Below are positions 6,244-7,740 of a stretch of DNA of 7,740 bases, piece by piece. The notes beneath the pieces are model-generated. The model worked only from the letters and a program-made list of their open reading frames with translations, was not told the origin of the DNA and did no database searches. The DNA comes from Chloroflexota bacterium (GTDB lineage Bacteria > Chloroflexota > Dehalococcoidia > Lucifugimonadales > UBA1127), in assembly GCA_028873745.1 (NCBI GenBank), contig JAPPNT010000069.1:410-8149 (forward strand), given 5' to 3'. The first letter of the stretch is position 1. The number at the start of each line of letters is the position of its first letter. The translations under genes were made by a program, and so were the position numbers.

Positions 6244-6288
6244 GTCCTGTCCCGCTTTCACCTGCCAACCCTACCCGCGTAGCCCCAC

Positions 6289-7611
6289 TTAGACCACAGT
6301 CGTGACAGTCAGCAGCACAAGCGTCGCGGCGGGGATGAACCTCCCCGCCTCAATCGCAAGGTGGGGCAGCAGGGCCAATGGCATGCCCTGCCAGCGACCG
6401 GCGGTCATCTCCTGGACCAGAGCGGCTCTTGGCAGACGCCACGCGATCAGCGCTGCGCCTCCAATGCCAAGCGCGACGATTACGCCGGAGCCGGCAAACC
6501 TGTCTACCCACTCCAGGAACGGCCGCCCGCCAAGTTCCAGCCCGGGCGACGAGAAACTCAGGGCAGAGGGCAGTCCCAGAGCCAGTGTCGCGCCCGTCAG
6601 AAGCAGCGCGGCGGTGGTCGGAGAGAGATGCAGCTCGTCCCGGAGCGGCGCCATAGCGGCCGCAAGTCCGCTGTAGCAAGAACTGAAGGCAGCCAGAAAG
6701 AGCAGCCCGAAGTAGAAGATGGCCAGGAATGCGCCACCTGCTATGCTCTCGAATATGCGGGGGAATGCGGTGAAGGAGAGCTGGCTGCCTTCGTCTGGAA
6801 CCAGCCCGAACGTGAAGACGATCGAGAAGACCATGATGCCCGCGCAGAGGGAAATGGCGGAGTTGGTCAGGGCAATGGCGGCCGATGATGTGATGAGGTT
6901 GACGTTCTTTGGCACGTAGCTGCCGAACGTAATGAGGACTCCGGTTCCGACGCCAAGGGAGTAGAACGCCTGCCCCGCGGCCATCTGCCAGGTCTGAAGG
7001 CTCAGGAGGGCGTCTATGCTGAACGACGTATAGAACGACCGTGCCTCCGCCGCGCCGCCTAGCGTCTGGCCGTATACCGCCAGTCCCGCCACCATCAGCG
7101 CCAGCATTGGAAGGAGCACCTTCCCGAGCCGCTCGATGCTTCCGGTTCCCTTCCGAAGCACCAGGAACACCAGTGCCCCGACCGCCAGGAACCACCACAC
7201 CGACGCGTAGCCGGAGGTGAACTCGTCGAAGGGGCGGACGTTGAGGCGAAGTGCGTCGGCGAAGTATCCCAGCGTCCAGCCTGTGATCACGAAGTAGTAG
7301 CTCATCAGCGTCACGATGACCGCGACGATGACCCAGCCAATCCACGCGCCCCACCGCCCTCCAGCACGGCGGAACACCCCCACCGGACCGCGGTCGACCA
7401 GCCCCCCGGCGCTCGTTTCCAGCACGAAGAGGGGCAACCCCACGGCTACGATGCAGATCAGGTAGGCTGCGATGAATGATCCCCCGCCGTTGTCGCCCAC
7501 CATATACGGAAAGCGCCAGAGGTTGCCCAGACCCACGACACCTGCCACGGACGATATGATGAAAGCGCGTTGGGACGTCCACTGCGGGCGGTTCGACGGC
7601 GTGCCGTTCAT
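6289..7611 (-). CDS. Sodium-dependent transporter, neurotransmitter:sodium symporter (NSS/SNF) family
   Basis: Inner-membrane symporter, expected to import an amino acid with Na+. The 440-aa protein has about 11 hydrophobic segments (LeuT fold; shorter bacterial members also have 11). The TM1 signature is VVGLGNLWRFPY (25-36) followed by NGGGSF (41-46). The position that is Asp in amine transporters is Gly27, which favours an amino-acid substrate. By eye against LeuT, Na+ ligands are plausible: V25, N30, S218 and N250 for site 1; A23, V26, A307, S310 and S311 for site 2. TM6 reads QAFYSLGVGTG (214-224). TM7 NSAISLCAGIMVFS (250-263) places Ser254 where LeuT has Glu290, as in chloride-dependent animal transporters. 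The start is ATG 7611, with AAGG 7 nt upstream. The same-strand peptidase follows 171 bp downstream. Family is secure; the substrate is unknown. Confidence 0.94.
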   Translation of the reverse strand: MNGTPSNRPQWTSQRAFIISSVAGVVGLGNLWRFPYMVGDNGGGSFIAAYLICIVAVGLPLFVLETSAGGLVDRGPVGVFRRAGGRWGAWIGWVIVAVIVTLMSYYFVITGWTLGYFADALRLNVRPFDEFTSGYASVWWFLAVGALVFLVLRKGTGSIERLGKVLLPMLALMVAGLAVYGQTLGGAAEARSFYTSFSIDALLSLQTWQMAAGQAFYSLGVGTGVLITFGSYVPKNVNLITSSAAIALTNSAISLCAGIMVFSIVFTFGLVPDEGSQLSFTAFPRIFESIAGGAFLAIFYFGLLFLAAFSSCYSGLAAAMAPLRDELHLSPTTAALLLTGATLALGLPSALSFSSPGLELGGRPFLEWVDRFAGSGVIVALGIGGAALIAWRLPRAALVQEMTAGRWQGMPLALLPHLAIEAGRFIPAATLVLLTVTTVV

Positions 7612-7672
7612 TGAGATGCCTTGACCTTCCTCTTGTTCCCGTGACTATTCCTCAATCTCCATGCCTCGCGCC

Positions 7673-7683
7673 TGGCAATGCCA
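7673..7683. repeat. 11-bp palindrome TGGCA-A-TGCCA
   Basis: A perfect odd palindrome about 62 bp upstream of the transporter start, immediately beside the putative insertion-sequence end. It could be an operator; chance is equally possible at this length. Confidence 0.25.
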
Positions 7684-7686
7684 TAG

Positions 7687-7740
7687 TGTCGTTACCCAAG
7701 ATCTTTGAGCCAGGTTACCCACGAACATTGAGCCACCCTG
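7687..7740. mobile_element. Probable insertion-sequence terminus with tandem end repeats (IS21-like)
   Basis: Two tandem 22-bp repeats are seen: GTTACCCAAGATCTTTGAGC-CA (7691-7712) and GTTACCCACGAACATTGAGC-CA (7714-7735). They match at 19 of 22 positions and are offset by 23 bp. The block is preceded by TGTC, so an element could begin with TG at about 7687. Multiple terminal repeats of about 20 bp and TG...CA ends are traits of IS21-family elements. No transposase is in the window; it would lie beyond the right edge. The repeats are directly visible; the IS assignment is an inference. Confidence 0.5.

Noticed and set aside
6118..6261. 48-codon N-terminal extension of the S9 peptidase
   Set aside because: The extension translates the dispersed repeat (FDGAQDRLRQAQGER) and lies mostly upstream of the candidate transcription start. 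A ribosome binding site supports the ATG at 6117.
4375..6282. 635-codon plus-strand frame opposite the peptidase
   Set aside because: A long antisense frame, very rich in Val, Arg and Ala, caused by GC-rich codon use in the minus-strand gene. It has no domains and ends inside the dispersed repeat.
1..7740. Search for CRISPR arrays, tRNA/rRNA genes, toxin-antitoxin or defence modules
   Set aside because: No regularly spaced direct repeats, no tRNA-like sequence and no such protein domains were seen. The only tandem repeats are the two copies at the right edge.

Overview
The window is GC-rich bacterial DNA of about 7.7 kb. It holds four recognisable protein genes and an unusually informative set of non-coding signals. 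A T-box leader in front of leuS, GC-rich codon use, and the interspersed repeats TTCGCCCTGAGC(C/T)TGTCGAAG and GTTCCCGC-GCAG-GCGGGAAC suggest a Gram-positive-like or Chloroflexota lineage, for example Dehalococcoidia/SAR202. The taxon is an inference from these traits, not a database result.

Layout: (1) 1-721, minus strand: the first 240 codons of nusA (transcription termination/antitermination factor), running off the left edge. Its leader carries a terminator-like hairpin just upstream of the ribosome binding site. (2) About 722-1796: a divergent intergenic region of about 1.1 kb. The nusA leader lies at its left end, dispersed repeats in the middle, and a consensus-like promoter followed by a complete leucine T-box leader (specifier CUC, T-box sequence, terminator) at its right end. 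(3) 1797-4274, plus strand: full-length leuS (leucyl-tRNA synthetase, 825 aa). (4) 4264-6117, minus strand: a 617-aa S9-family (prolyl-oligopeptidase/acylaminoacyl-peptidase type) serine peptidase. It is convergent with leuS and overlaps its 3' end by 11 bp. (5) 6289-7611, minus strand: a 440-aa sodium-dependent NSS-family transporter. (6) 7687-7740: two tandem 22-bp repeats that look like the end of an IS21-type insertion sequence entering the window.

How the parts relate: nusA and leuS are information-processing genes read divergently from a long spacer, and each appears to be controlled by conditional termination in its leader. leuS is controlled by uncharged tRNA-Leu through the T-box, and nusA possibly by a leader hairpin. 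The peptidase and the transporter lie on the same strand. They could form a small peptide-scavenging/amino-acid-uptake module, but the peptidase has its own candidate promoter, so co-transcription is not required. No CRISPR array, defence system, tRNA, rRNA or clearly new system was found. The points most worth checking are the eukaryote-like chloride site in the transporter, the missing canonical catalytic histidine in the peptidase, and the nusA leader hairpin.
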